DNA of 10,498 nt from Bacteroidales bacterium (GCA_031266895.1 JAISAD010000079.1:1-10498); one strand, 5' to 3'. Shown: positions 1 to 7,524, counted from the stretch's first letter. Notes: a model not told the origin generated them from the sequence alone. Numbers and translations: made by a program.

Positions 1-419
1 CAATGAAGATGAAGCAATTCCCAGCCTATCCAAAAAGTGATCAGGATAACAGGACTTGCCGGTTCGGGAATGTGCTGGTTGCGACTCCAATGCCACAAGC
101 CCCACACTATTGACATAAAAAGGGAGTTGAGCACAATAGCGCCTGCAGCTCCGGACGGTGTGCTGTTCCATATCCACCATGTAGTACCGGCATTCCAAAG
201 CAGCAAACCGGGAAGCGTGTAAATAATGCCATGCCAGAGCGACACTTTACTATGCCGTGGCAGCAACAGGTCGCTAATAAAGAGCATAGGTACAAAGGCA
301 AAAAAGATGAGGAACGGAAAACCGGAGGGTGTCCATGAAAGCCACAACAGCAAGCCCGACAACAAGCTAAGGAGTAGCAGATATATCTTTTTTTGCGGAA
401 TGGCAGTTTCTTTTTTCAT
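1..419 (-). CDS. lnt: Apolipoprotein N-acyltransferase, N-terminal part (runs off left edge)
   Basis: Lnt transfers a third acyl chain to the N-terminal cysteine of diacylated lipoproteins in the inner membrane. About 139 codons are present, from an ATG at 417-419 to the window edge, with no stop. The translation starts MKKETAIPQKKIYLLLL and is very hydrophobic, giving several predicted membrane helices (roughly residues 11-30, 34-52, 62-80 and 90-110). Recognisable family stretches are SGLLLWLSW, FFAFVPMLF, TTWWIWNSTPSGAAG, LNSLFMSIVW and a terminal WELLHLH, which resemble Bacteroidetes Lnt proteins from memory. The catalytic nitrilase-like domain with its Glu-Lys-Cys triad would lie beyond the edge and cannot be checked. 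The start lies 19 nt after the purD stop, so the two are probably cotranscribed. There is no Shine-Dalgarno site; the leader is A/T-rich. The family call is fairly firm although two thirds of the protein is missing. Confidence 0.85.
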   Translation of the reverse strand, partial: MKKETAIPQKKIYLLLLSLLSGLLLWLSWTPSGFPFLIFFAFVPMLFISDLLLPRHSKVSLWHGIIYTLPGLLLWNAGTTWWIWNSTPSGAAGAIVLNSLFMSIVWGLWHWSRNQHIPEPASPVILITFWIGWELLHLH

Positions 420-438
420 TTTATTGATTTTCAATAGA

Positions 439-1683
439 TTAATAATTTATGACCTGGTGTCCAATATCTTTTCGATAGAACAGATTGTCGCTATCAATTT
501 GATCAACAGCCTTATAGGCATCTTCCCGAGCCTCTTTTGCAGTTTTGCCCTCTCCAAGCACAAGCAGTACCCGGCCTCCGCTGTTTACCCATTGTCCATT
601 CTCTTGATCTGTCCCCATGTGAAAAACGGTGTTTTTCAACGGAAGTCCTTGAATCGGGCCCCCTTTTGTGAAACTCCCGGGATATCCTTTTGAGGCCATT
701 ACGACTCCCAGAAAAAAATTGTCATAACAAGTTACGACGGTGGGATGGTGGGCTAACACATCCAAAATATGCTGCACCAGGTCGCTACTGATTTTAGGAA
801 GCACCACTTCGGTTTCAGGATCGCCGAAACGGGCATTAAATTCAATCACTTTCGGACCGAACTCTGTCAAGACAAGCCCACCGTAGAGTACACCACAAAA
901 TGGCCTTCCTTCCTCAACCATGGCTTTAGCTGCAGATTGCATAATTTTCGTTATAGCTTCGGTTATAGCCTTTTGCGGAATAATCGGCACGGGGGAACAG
1001 GCGCCCATACCGCCCGTATTAGGTCCTTCATCATTATCGAAAGCGCGCTTGTGATCTTGTGCAACAGGCAGAGGAACTACCTGCTCGCCGTTTACCAGGG
1101 CCATAAGTGAAAATTCAGGCCCCCTCAAAAACTCTTCAATAACTACATCTCCGGCGCCGAATTTCTTCTCCTGCAATATTTCGTGTAATGCCTGAATCGC
1201 TTCTGCTTCGTTTTGAGCTATTACTACTCCTTTGCCTGCTGCTAATCCATTGAATTTGATTACAACAGGCATGTCTAACCCTGACACATATTGTTTTGCT
1301 TTCTCATAATCGGAAAAAATTTCAAAGGCAGCGGTCGGGATATGATACTTTTGCATCAATTGTTTTGCGAATGATTTGCTGCCTTCAATCATGGCGGCGG
1401 CTCTATCCGGCCCAAAAATGGTGAGGCCTGCTGCGCGAAAATCGTTTACAATCCCATTCATCAGGGCCGCTTCAGGGCCTACGATGGTCAAATCTATTTG
1501 CTGCAGTTTGGCAAAGTCAAGCAGCCCTGCATTATCGGTTTCATTGATATTGACACAATTATAATGCTCGCTCATGCCGGCACTTCCCGGCGCTACAAAG
1601 ATTTGAGACACCAACGGCGATTGTGCAGCCTTCCATGCAATAGCATGTTCACGTCCGCCACGTCCAATAATTAAAATATTCAT
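439..1683 (-). CDS. purD: Phosphoribosylamine-glycine ligase (GAR synthetase)
   Basis: PurD joins phosphoribosylamine and glycine using ATP, the second step of de novo purine synthesis in the cytosol. The 414-residue product is near the usual family length (about 420-430). Seen in the sequence: an N-terminal GRGGREHA loop (residues 7-14), a GPEAAL motif (69-74), the ATP-grasp region with GLAAGKGV (146-153), NTGGMGA (222-228) and FNARFGDPE (282-290), followed by the C-terminal domain with SGGRVL (368-373). The start ATG at 1681-1683 gives the canonical beginning MNILIIG. One oddity is that the residues before GLAAGKGV read KFN instead of the common KAD. It lies 68 nt downstream of the peptidase gene and 19 nt upstream of lnt on the same strand, so an operon is likely. 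The function is confidently assigned from these motifs. Confidence 0.97.
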   Translation of the reverse strand: MNILIIGRGGREHAIAWKAAQSPLVSQIFVAPGSAGMSEHYNCVNINETDNAGLLDFAKLQQIDLTIVGPEAALMNGIVNDFRAAGLTIFGPDRAAAMIEGSKSFAKQLMQKYHIPTAAFEIFSDYEKAKQYVSGLDMPVVIKFNGLAAGKGVVIAQNEAEAIQALHEILQEKKFGAGDVVIEEFLRGPEFSLMALVNGEQVVPLPVAQDHKRAFDNDEGPNTGGMGACSPVPIIPQKAITEAITKIMQSAAKAMVEEGRPFCGVLYGGLVLTEFGPKVIEFNARFGDPETEVVLPKISSDLVQHILDVLAHHPTVVTCYDNFFLGVVMASKGYPGSFTKGGPIQGLPLKNTVFHMGTDQENGQWVNSGGRVLLVLGEGKTAKEAREDAYKAVDQIDSDNLFYRKDIGHQVINY

Positions 1684-1751
1684 AATTTACAGTTCAATTT
1701 GTCGTTCACGGTTATATACTGTTCCAGAACTTTCTGATAAATTTTGAGATG

Positions 1752-3143
1752 TTATTTTTTCATTATCTCTTCCAGTTCATCAACTCCTTTTTCCAAATGA
1801 GGACCTAATACTTTATGTGAAGTTTCCGTAACCAGCACATCATCTTCGATTCGGATACCACCGAAATCACGATAAGTTTCTACCTTATCGTAATTGATAA
1901 AGTTTTCAAAGCGTTTTTCGCTTTTCCAGATATCGATAAGTTGTGGAATAAAGTAGATGCCCGGCTCTACGGTTATCACAAATCCGGGTTTCAGTTCACG
2001 CGCTATGCGCAAGGCGTTCCAGCCGAATATGTCGCTTCTATGCACAGTATTGTCATAACCAACATAATCTTCGCCAAAATTCTCCATATCATGCACATCC
2101 AATCCTAACTGGTGTCCCAAGCCATGCGGAAAGAAGAGGGCGTGCGCACCCAGCTCTACGGCTTCTTTCACATCACCTTTCATTAACCCCAATTCTTTTA
2201 ACCCCGAAGCAATGATTTCGGCAGCATGGCGATGTGCTTCTTTAAAAGTGATACCCGGACACATCTTGGCAATGCCTTCGATATTGGCTTTAAGCACCAA
2301 TTCGTAAATTTCACGCTGTTTTGGGCTAAATTTACCGCTCACCGGAATAGTACGCGTATAATCGGAACAGTAATTCATCAGTCCCTCAGCACCGGCATCA
2401 GTCAGCAACATATTTCCCTCCTTAAGGATAAGATTGTGATTGTGGTTATGCAATGTTTCGCCGTGCTGCGACAAAATTACCGGAAAAGAGACCCCATTTC
2501 CTTTGGCCAGCGCCAACCCTTCGACCAGACCTGCCAATTCCAACTCGGATACTGCCGGTTTGCATGCTTTCATTACCGAACGATGCATTAATACGCCAAT
2601 GGAGCAAGCCAGCTCCATTTCTGCAATTTCGCAAGCCTCTTTTATTGAGCGCATATTTACCGTATGCTTAATCAATTCTACCGAGGCATTTGCTTTCAAT
2701 TCACCGATTTTCAATCCGGTAAGCTCTGAAAGAACAATTTTGGTTTCGGCACGATAAGGAGGAACGAAGTGTATTTTACGCCCTTTAGCACCAGCCAGAT
2801 AATCGGCCAACTTAGCCATCGGCATTGTTTCATGCACGCCTGCCTGCTCGCCCAACGCTTGCACAGACGGCTGATTGCCCATCCAAATAATATCATCAAT
2901 GTCGAAATCGTTTCCGAAAATAATTTCACGGTTTTCGTCAAAATCAATTACAGCAGCCAAATCGGGCAGCGCCAAACCAAAAAAGTAGAGGAATGTACTG
3001 TCTTGTCGGTATTTGTAAGTATTTGACAGGTAATTCATCGGGGCTTCCGTATTCCCTAAAAAAAGGGCGATCCCCGACTGCATTCTTTGCTTTAAAACGG
3101 CTCGTCTGCTTTCATAGATGGCACTCTCAAAAATAGTATTCAT
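1752..3143 (-). CDS. pepP: Xaa-Pro aminopeptidase (M24B, aminopeptidase P family)
   Basis: This dinuclear-metal peptidase removes an N-terminal residue that precedes proline; it is probably cytosolic, as no signal peptide is visible. The 463-residue protein has an N-terminal AMP_N-type domain (about 1-150, with YRQDSTFLYFFG near 45-56) and a C-terminal pita-bread domain. All five expected metal ligands can be placed: D249 (LLTDAGAE), D261 (SDYTRT), H344 (HGLGH), E393 (TVEPGIYF) and E433 (RIEDD). H340 and H351 are the likely additional active-site histidines. A His/Asn stretch, LHNHNHN (231-237), sits at the conserved LH position. The start is the ATG at 3141-3143, about 22 nt from a promoter-like box. 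It is the first gene of a probable operon with purD and lnt. The dipeptidase PepQ is less likely because the AMP_N domain resembles PepP. The symbol follows E. coli usage. Confidence 0.9.
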   Translation of the reverse strand: MNTIFESAIYESRRAVLKQRMQSGIALFLGNTEAPMNYLSNTYKYRQDSTFLYFFGLALPDLAAVIDFDENREIIFGNDFDIDDIIWMGNQPSVQALGEQAGVHETMPMAKLADYLAGAKGRKIHFVPPYRAETKIVLSELTGLKIGELKANASVELIKHTVNMRSIKEACEIAEMELACSIGVLMHRSVMKACKPAVSELELAGLVEGLALAKGNGVSFPVILSQHGETLHNHNHNLILKEGNMLLTDAGAEGLMNYCSDYTRTIPVSGKFSPKQREIYELVLKANIEGIAKMCPGITFKEAHRHAAEIIASGLKELGLMKGDVKEAVELGAHALFFPHGLGHQLGLDVHDMENFGEDYVGYDNTVHRSDIFGWNALRIARELKPGFVITVEPGIYFIPQLIDIWKSEKRFENFINYDKVETYRDFGGIRIEDDVLVTETSHKVLGPHLEKGVDELEEIMKK

Positions 3144-3165
3144 AATTTTATTGTTTTTACAATTT

Positions 3166-3190
3166 GAAATTGCAAATATCCATAAAATTT
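3166..3190 (-). promoter_or_regulatory. Promoter-like box for the peptidase-purD-lnt genes
   Basis: Read on the minus strand this 25-nt box contains TTTTATGGATATTTGCAA. The core GATATTTG matches the Bacteroidetes -7 consensus TAnnTTTG at five of six fixed positions. It ends 22 nt before the start codon at 3143, which fits a short leader. No clear -33 TTTG is present; that region is only T-rich. A near-identical box faces the other way ahead of coaX (23 of 25 positions the same). The role as a promoter is inferred from position and consensus. Confidence 0.5.
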
Positions 3191-3329
3191 TTGGATTACA
3201 CTTAAAACAGATAAAATTTAGCTTTATAAACAGATTCTACCCTTTTTAAATAGGCAGTAAGATATATTCTCACATAAAAATCAGTTACAAAAAGGAATGA
3301 GAAACGATTAAATAATGATTTTCCGTTTT

Positions 3330-3360
3330 GGAAGCTTTGAGAAAGTTCCGTTATTTTTTT
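3330..3360 (+). terminator. Hairpin plus T-run in the divergent spacer (terminator-like)
   Basis: GGAA-g-CTTT pairs with AAAG-TTCC around a GAG loop (3330-3349): eight base pairs with one bulged G. A T-rich tail ending in seven Ts (3354-3360) follows. This is the shape of a weak intrinsic terminator on the plus strand, yet no plus-strand gene lies upstream within the spacer. It may end antisense or spurious transcripts or a small RNA, or be chance in A/T-rich DNA. It lies upstream of the coaX promoter-like box, so it is not an obvious coaX attenuator. Confidence 0.25.
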
Positions 3361-3377
3361 GTATTTCTACAATTAAA

Positions 3378-3402
3378 AAATTTTACGGATATTTGCAACT
3401 TC
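3378..3402 (+). promoter_or_regulatory. Promoter-like box for coaX and downstream genes
   Basis: This box contains TTTTACGGATATTTGCAAC and differs from its minus-strand twin at 3166-3190 at only two of 25 positions. Its GATATTTG core (3388-3395) resembles the Bacteroidetes -7 element TAnnTTTG. It ends 12 nt before the coaX ATG at 3415, giving a very short leader. A TTTG (about 3358-3361) lies 26 nt upstream of the core, somewhat further than the usual -33 spacing. Promoter function is inferred. Confidence 0.5.
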
Positions 3403-3414
3403 ATTCAAATAAGC

Positions 3415-4152
3415 ATGGATTTAATAATAGACGTAGGAAATAATCGGCAAAAAGTGGCAGTTTTTGATGCGGCAGGCGAAATGGTAGCCATGCAAATCTA
3501 CAAATCATTAAATATGGAAGATATTATTGACATCTTTTATGTTTATAATATTCGGCGTTCTATTCTCTCCTCTGTAATTGGCTGCAATGTCGAATTGGAA
3601 CGTTTTTTGCAACTCAGCTCCGAATATCACCGCTTTACGCACAACAGCAAACTACCTGTTCAACTCTGTTACGCAACCCCACAAACATTGGGCCTGGATC
3701 GAATTGCCTGTGCTGTGGCTGCTCACCAACTTTACGATCACCATTCCAGCCTGATTGTGCAAGCCGGCACTTGCCTGGTATTTGACTTTATCGATAGTGA
3801 TGGCAATTATTATGGGGGCTCTATTTCACCCGGTCTCAACATGCGATTGGCGGCGCTTCATCAACATACCGCTAACTTGCCGTTAATTCCACTTGAAAAA
3901 ATTGATTACTTTTTAGGACGAACCACACAACAATCTATAAAAAGTGGCGTTATAAATGGGACAATTTATGAAATTGAAGGCTTTATCAAAAACTATCAAA
4001 GTCGTTACAACGGCCTCAAAGTGCTGATTACAGGCGGCGATGGTGAGTTTTTGCAAAAATCGGTAAAAGATAGTATATTTGTCGGCTCAAATTTTGTCCT
4101 TAAAGGATTACATAAAATATTACAATTGAATGCAGAATACATATTGGCATAA
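3415..4152 (+). CDS. coaX: Type III pantothenate kinase
   Basis: CoaX phosphorylates pantothenate with ATP, the first step of coenzyme A synthesis in the cytosol. The 245-residue product has the usual length. Motifs seen: DVGNNRQK (6-13, the phosphate-binding loop), TPQTLGLDR (88-96, pantothenate-site LGxDR), QAGTCLVFD (116-124), GGSISPGL (134-141) and ITGGDGE (205-211). The ATG at 3415 is preferred over an upstream in-frame TTG at 3328, since it gives the family-typical start MDLIIDVGN and the longer version would add 29 unusual residues and span the promoter-like box. The oddity is residue 116: family members normally have Asp in DAGT, a catalytic position, but here the codon is CAA (Gln). 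The downstream outer-membrane gene overlaps its last 23 nt. Family membership is sure; full activity is less so. Confidence 0.93.
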   Translation: MDLIIDVGNNRQKVAVFDAAGEMVAMQIYKSLNMEDIIDIFYVYNIRRSILSSVIGCNVELERFLQLSSEYHRFTHNSKLPVQLCYATPQTLGLDRIACAVAAHQLYDHHSSLIVQAGTCLVFDFIDSDGNYYGGSISPGLNMRLAALHQHTANLPLIPLEKIDYFLGRTTQQSIKSGVINGTIYEIEGFIKNYQSRYNGLKVLITGGDGEFLQKSVKDSIFVGSNFVLKGLHKILQLNAEYILA

Positions 4153-5413
4153 TCTACTCATCAGTTTCCTGTTTGTTATAGCTTGTTTGGGTATCAAAGC
4201 GCAAAATGAAATCAGTTCGCCCTATTCAGGTTTTGGTATTGGTTCACTTACACATATCAACGCAGGCCCGTTGCAGGCTATGGGTGGCGTGGCTTATGCC
4301 ATGCAAAATCACTATTGGATCAATTTCAAAAATCCCGCTTCCTATGTGGCTTTTGATTCGCTTTCCATCCTGATGGATGCCTCGTTTTCCATCATTTCAG
4401 GGAAGCTGGTTTCTCAAAATAAGACACAACAGAATGTCATCGCACGTCCAAACTATCTGCTGATAGGACTGCCAATTACCCGTCATTGGCGCACCAGCAT
4501 CGGCATTTTGCCCTTTAGCAGTTTGGATTATGCCATCAACGATAGCAAAACCGTAGAAAACATTGGTCAGATAGACTACCAGTATCGTGGTGAAGGTGGT
4601 CTGTATCAGCTCTATTGGGGTAATGCATTCAGGCTTTTTAAAGGATTTTCGATAGGAATCAACCTCTCCTACCTTTTCGGCTCGAAAAATACCATCAGAA
4701 TGGCTGAATTTGTGGCGCCAAACTTTTTAAATTCCAGAATCGAAGACAACAATCAAGTAAATGGGCTTTACCTCTCTGCCGGCGTCCAGTATTTAATCAA
4801 ACTTAAAGAACATCATACACTTGGGGTGGGTGTCGTGTATGAAAACAGTGCCTATATTGCAACAAGCCGCAATCTTTTTGTCAAGCATTACCAGGGAAGT
4901 TACAGTTCTGGCATAACATACGATACGGTACTCTACACTGACAAGGGAAAAGGCATAATGCGCATTCCACAATCGGTGGGTGGTGGCATAAGCTATAATT
5001 TTAAAGATAAAATCATTATAGGTTTTGATGCTACACGGCAAAATTGGACTCAATACAAGATGAACGGCTCAAAAGACACTATGCTGCGAAATATGCTGCT
5101 CTTTTCTGCCGGTTTACAGTTTACCCCTGACCCTACGTCAGGAAAATTCGGCAAGCGCATCAATTTTAGAATAGGGGCAAAATACTCCACCGGCTATTTT
5201 TCCGTGAGAGGAACCCCCATTTCCGAATATACTGTTTGCGCTGGCATTGGTCTTCCTCTTCGTACCTTTAACACCAATGCTTCCCTCAATATCATGGTCG
5301 AATACGGCCAAATGGGAACACTCAAAAACAGCCTTTTCCGACAGGATGTGCTGAAACTGACTTTTAATTTTATCTTGCATGAAAAATGGTATCAACGGGT
5401 AAAATTAGAATAG
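4130..5413 (+). CDS. Predicted outer-membrane beta-barrel protein next to coaX/lptC
   Basis: The product has 427 residues and no function I can name. A hydrophobic stretch (8-22) ending IKAQ suggests a signal peptide cut near residues 24-26. The mature start ISSPYSGFGIGSL followed by QAMGGVAYA and FKNPASY resembles a widespread Bacteroidetes family of putative outer-membrane proteins encoded beside coaX. The rest alternates short amphipathic strands rich in Gly, Tyr and Asn (for example the LGVGVVYE, GGGISYNF and FRIGAKYS types), as in a beta barrel, and the last strand reads LKLTFNFIL before a short polar tail. VIAC at residues 16-19 also fits a loose lipobox, so a lipoprotein is a weaker alternative. 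The ATG lies inside the end of coaX (23-nt overlap, different frame), suggesting translational coupling. The placement before the TPR gene and lptC points to outer-membrane biogenesis or maintenance, by inference only. Confidence 0.8.
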   Translation: MQNTYWHNLLISFLFVIACLGIKAQNEISSPYSGFGIGSLTHINAGPLQAMGGVAYAMQNHYWINFKNPASYVAFDSLSILMDASFSIISGKLVSQNKTQQNVIARPNYLLIGLPITRHWRTSIGILPFSSLDYAINDSKTVENIGQIDYQYRGEGGLYQLYWGNAFRLFKGFSIGINLSYLFGSKNTIRMAEFVAPNFLNSRIEDNNQVNGLYLSAGVQYLIKLKEHHTLGVGVVYENSAYIATSRNLFVKHYQGSYSSGITYDTVLYTDKGKGIMRIPQSVGGGISYNFKDKIIIGFDATRQNWTQYKMNGSKDTMLRNMLLFSAGLQFTPDPTSGKFGKRINFRIGAKYSTGYFSVRGTPISEYTVCAGIGLPLRTFNTNASLNIMVEYGQMGTLKNSLFRQDVLKLTFNFILHEKWYQRVKLE

Positions 5414-5449
5414 CAGTTGTGGAAAATTATTGTTATTAATCTTTAAAAC

Positions 5450-5495
5450 ATAAAATTAGTCTATATCGAAGAATAATAAACCAGATAAAATTAGT
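5450..5495 (+). repeat. Short direct repeat upstream of the TPR gene
   Basis: The 11-mer ATAAAATTAGT occurs at 5450-5460 and again at 5485-5495, with a related TAAAATTAG at 5400-5408 at the end of the preceding gene. The second copy ends five bases before the TPR start codon. In such A/T-rich DNA this may be chance; it could also be a small regulatory or leader element. Confidence 0.3.
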
Positions 5496-5499
5496 GAAG

Positions 5500-6948
5500 A
5501 TGAAGAAAGTATTTTTGTTATTAACCTTTTGTGCCGCATTAGCATTCGGGAATGCCCAGGATTTTAACTTTAAGTATGGCGCTACCCCTCAAGACTCTAT
5601 CAAGTGTCTTGAACAACTCTCCGCCTTTAAATTATATTATGATCAAAAAAGCTATGCCGATGCCTATTCTTATTGGCAATATGTAGTCAATAATTGTCCC
5701 CGTTCATGGAATGGAGTGTTTGCTTATGCTCAGGCCATGTTCGATAATCTGATCAAGGCAGAAAAGGATTCGATGAAACGGGAACAATTGATAGACAGCT
5801 TGCTGTGGTCTTATGATATGGGGGCAAAATATTTTCCCGACAGATATACGAAAGGTTACGGATTGGGATTTAAGGCTTTTAATACCATTCGCTATCGCAG
5901 CAAAAATTATATGGACGCTTATGACTGGTTTATAGAATCGGTAGAATTAGAAAAGGATAAAACACAACCGGCTATCTGGGACGTGTTTTTTAAAACCGCC
6001 GAGCAGATTACCAAAATTAAACGGGACACCAATGTTGTGATTGAAACTTACGAAAGAGCTACAGGCTATATTGATGATGCCATTAATGATGCGTTTAAAG
6101 GGTATGACAAGGCTATGAGCCATTTTGACAATCTGAATGAAGCATGGGAAAAACGCGAAATTGTGGAAAATCCTATTTCGGAGGCCGAATATAATAAAAG
6201 AGCAAAGGCGCTTTCGGCCGATACCGCTCGTCAAATGAAGTTAGTTACAAATTATCGTAAAACACTTAATAATATTGAATTAGGATTTTTGCCTTATGCT
6301 TCTTGCGAAAAATTGGAAGTCGTGTATAACAAGAAATTTGAAAACAGTAAGGATAATATTCCTGTGTTGAAAAAGATGGTCAACACGCTGTCAAAACGGG
6401 GTTGCATGCTGTTGCGTGTTTTCAGGCACGCCCTTGAAATTGTGCATCAAAATGATCCGAGTGCACAAACTGCATTTTTAACAGGCACGCTTATGTTGCA
6501 ACATGACAGCACTTTAAATAAAGCTATTGAATATTTGACTCAAGCGATTAATCTCTATGAAACCAATGAACAGAAAATAGAACCTTACTATATGCTGGGT
6601 TTGGCTTACCAGTTAAAAGGAAGTTATTCGGAAGCAAGAAGTGCGGCATTGAATGCTATCAAAATCAATCCTAATTGCGGCAAAGCCTATATCCTGATTG
6701 GCGATCTTTATAAGGCATCCGGTTCAAGGTGCGGTGGTGGCGACATGTTGCCTTACGCTTACAATTGGGCGGCAGCCGACAAGTACGCCAAGGCCGGAGC
6801 TGTTGACCCTTCTGTGGCCGATAAAGCGCAGGAAGCCCGTTCAGGATTGAGATTTCCCTCTGCGGAAGATAAGTTTGACAGAGGGTTGCAGTCGGGAGCA
6901 AGCTATAAAGTGGGTTGCTGGATACAGGAAACTACAACCGTAAGATAA
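5500..6948 (+). CDS. Exported tetratricopeptide-repeat protein
   Basis: The 482-residue protein begins with a clear signal peptide (KK at 2-3, hydrophobic 4-17, cleavage probably after GNA at residue 19), so it should act in the periplasm or at the outer membrane. Helical repeat segments are visible near residues 45-78 (YYDQKSYADAYSYWQ), at about 322-355 (KAIEYLTQAINLY) and 361-394 (PYYMLGLAYQLKGSYSEAR), with a less regular one after 395 interrupted by a Gly/Cys loop (RCGGGDM). The C-terminal end (YAYNWAAADKYAKA, then VGCWIQETTTVR) resembles a conserved Bacteroidetes family found beside lptC. The ATG at 5500 is chosen over an in-frame GTG at 5494 because it places KK directly at the signal-peptide start. 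lptC follows after 12 nt, so the two are surely cotranscribed. TPRs bind protein partners; a role as an envelope scaffold is inferred. Confidence 0.85.
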   Translation: MKKVFLLLTFCAALAFGNAQDFNFKYGATPQDSIKCLEQLSAFKLYYDQKSYADAYSYWQYVVNNCPRSWNGVFAYAQAMFDNLIKAEKDSMKREQLIDSLLWSYDMGAKYFPDRYTKGYGLGFKAFNTIRYRSKNYMDAYDWFIESVELEKDKTQPAIWDVFFKTAEQITKIKRDTNVVIETYERATGYIDDAINDAFKGYDKAMSHFDNLNEAWEKREIVENPISEAEYNKRAKALSADTARQMKLVTNYRKTLNNIELGFLPYASCEKLEVVYNKKFENSKDNIPVLKKMVNTLSKRGCMLLRVFRHALEIVHQNDPSAQTAFLTGTLMLQHDSTLNKAIEYLTQAINLYETNEQKIEPYYMLGLAYQLKGSYSEARSAALNAIKINPNCGKAYILIGDLYKASGSRCGGGDMLPYAYNWAAADKYAKAGAVDPSVADKAQEARSGLRFPSAEDKFDRGLQSGASYKVGCWIQETTTVR

Positions 6949-6960
6949 TTCTGTTTCTAC

Positions 6961-7524
6961 ATGATAACCCTAAGATTAAGAGACATTGCGCCTTTATTAT
7001 TCATTGGCATGATGTCTTTTTTTGTTTCTTGCAGCAAAAGCTACAAAAAAAACGAACAATTGGAGTTTAACGGCAAGTTTCCTGATGAGTCGGCGAAAGA
7101 TATTACCATTGTATATAGCGACTCCGGTAAAGTAAATTTTGAATTATCCGCCCCCATTTTAAATACTTACAAGGGCGATAATGCCTATATGGATTGTCCT
7201 CAGGGCATTACTATTACCTCTTACGACGATTTTGGCGAAAAACAGTCGCGCATGACGGCCGATTATGCCATCAGTAACGATAAAACCCAATTTATGGAGG
7301 CACGCAAAAATGTGGTTATTGTAGATTTAAAAAAGAATGAAAAAATTGAAACAGAGCAAATTATCTGGGACAAAATGGCTAAGAAAATCTACTCTAATGT
7401 GCGGGTACGACAAACTAAAGCCGACAGTACGATAAACATTGGTGACGGTTTTGTAGCCGATGAGCGATTTACCAAATATACAGTTTTCAGGCCGGTATGC
7501 GAAGCACTGGTTGATGGCCTGTAG
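6961..7524 (+). CDS. lptC: LPS export protein LptC, predicted lipoprotein
   Basis: LptC is the inner-membrane and periplasmic bridge component that takes LPS from LptB2FG and passes it to LptA. The 187-residue product has a hydrophobic N-terminus (10-23) ending FVSC, a lipobox with Cys24 as the probable lipidated residue; E. coli LptC has instead a plain transmembrane anchor. The remainder shows the extended-strand pattern of the LptA/LptC fold: YSDSGKVNFELSAP, the Asp/Tyr-rich stretch ending PQGITITSYDDFG, MTADYAISND, MEARKNVVI, and the signature WDKMAKKIYSNVRVRQT followed by GDGFVADERFTKY. It sits 12 nt after the TPR gene and is the last gene before a likely terminator. Lnt, encoded on the left, would finish the acylation of such lipoproteins. 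From memory, other Bacteroidales have further genes after lptC; here a MurL-like gene follows. Confidence 0.88.
   Translation: MITLRLRDIAPLLFIGMMSFFVSCSKSYKKNEQLEFNGKFPDESAKDITIVYSDSGKVNFELSAPILNTYKGDNAYMDCPQGITITSYDDFGEKQSRMTADYAISNDKTQFMEARKNVVIVDLKKNEKIETEQIIWDKMAKKIYSNVRVRQTKADSTINIGDGFVADERFTKYTVFRPVCEALVDGL

Noticed and set aside
226..693. 155-codon plus-strand frame across the purD end and lnt start
   Set aside because: It is antisense to both genes. The hydrophobic stretch in it is a by-product of A/T-rich sequence.
1684..1751. Small palindrome (GTTCTGGAAC on the minus strand) between the peptidase gene and purD
   Set aside because: Too short and with too small a loop for a terminator, with no T-run; likely chance.
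3328..3414. Upstream TTG start extending CoaX by 29 residues
   Set aside because: The extension is not like CoaX, runs through the promoter-like box and hairpin, and the ATG at 3415 gives the standard family start.
4178..4189. Lipobox-like VIAC in the outer-membrane protein
   Set aside because: The hydrophobic stretch continues past it and ends at IKAQ, a better signal peptidase I site, and the protein looks like a barrel.
5494..5499. GTG start two codons before the TPR gene ATG
   Set aside because: ATG at 5500 gives a normal signal peptide beginning MKK; the two extra residues add nothing.
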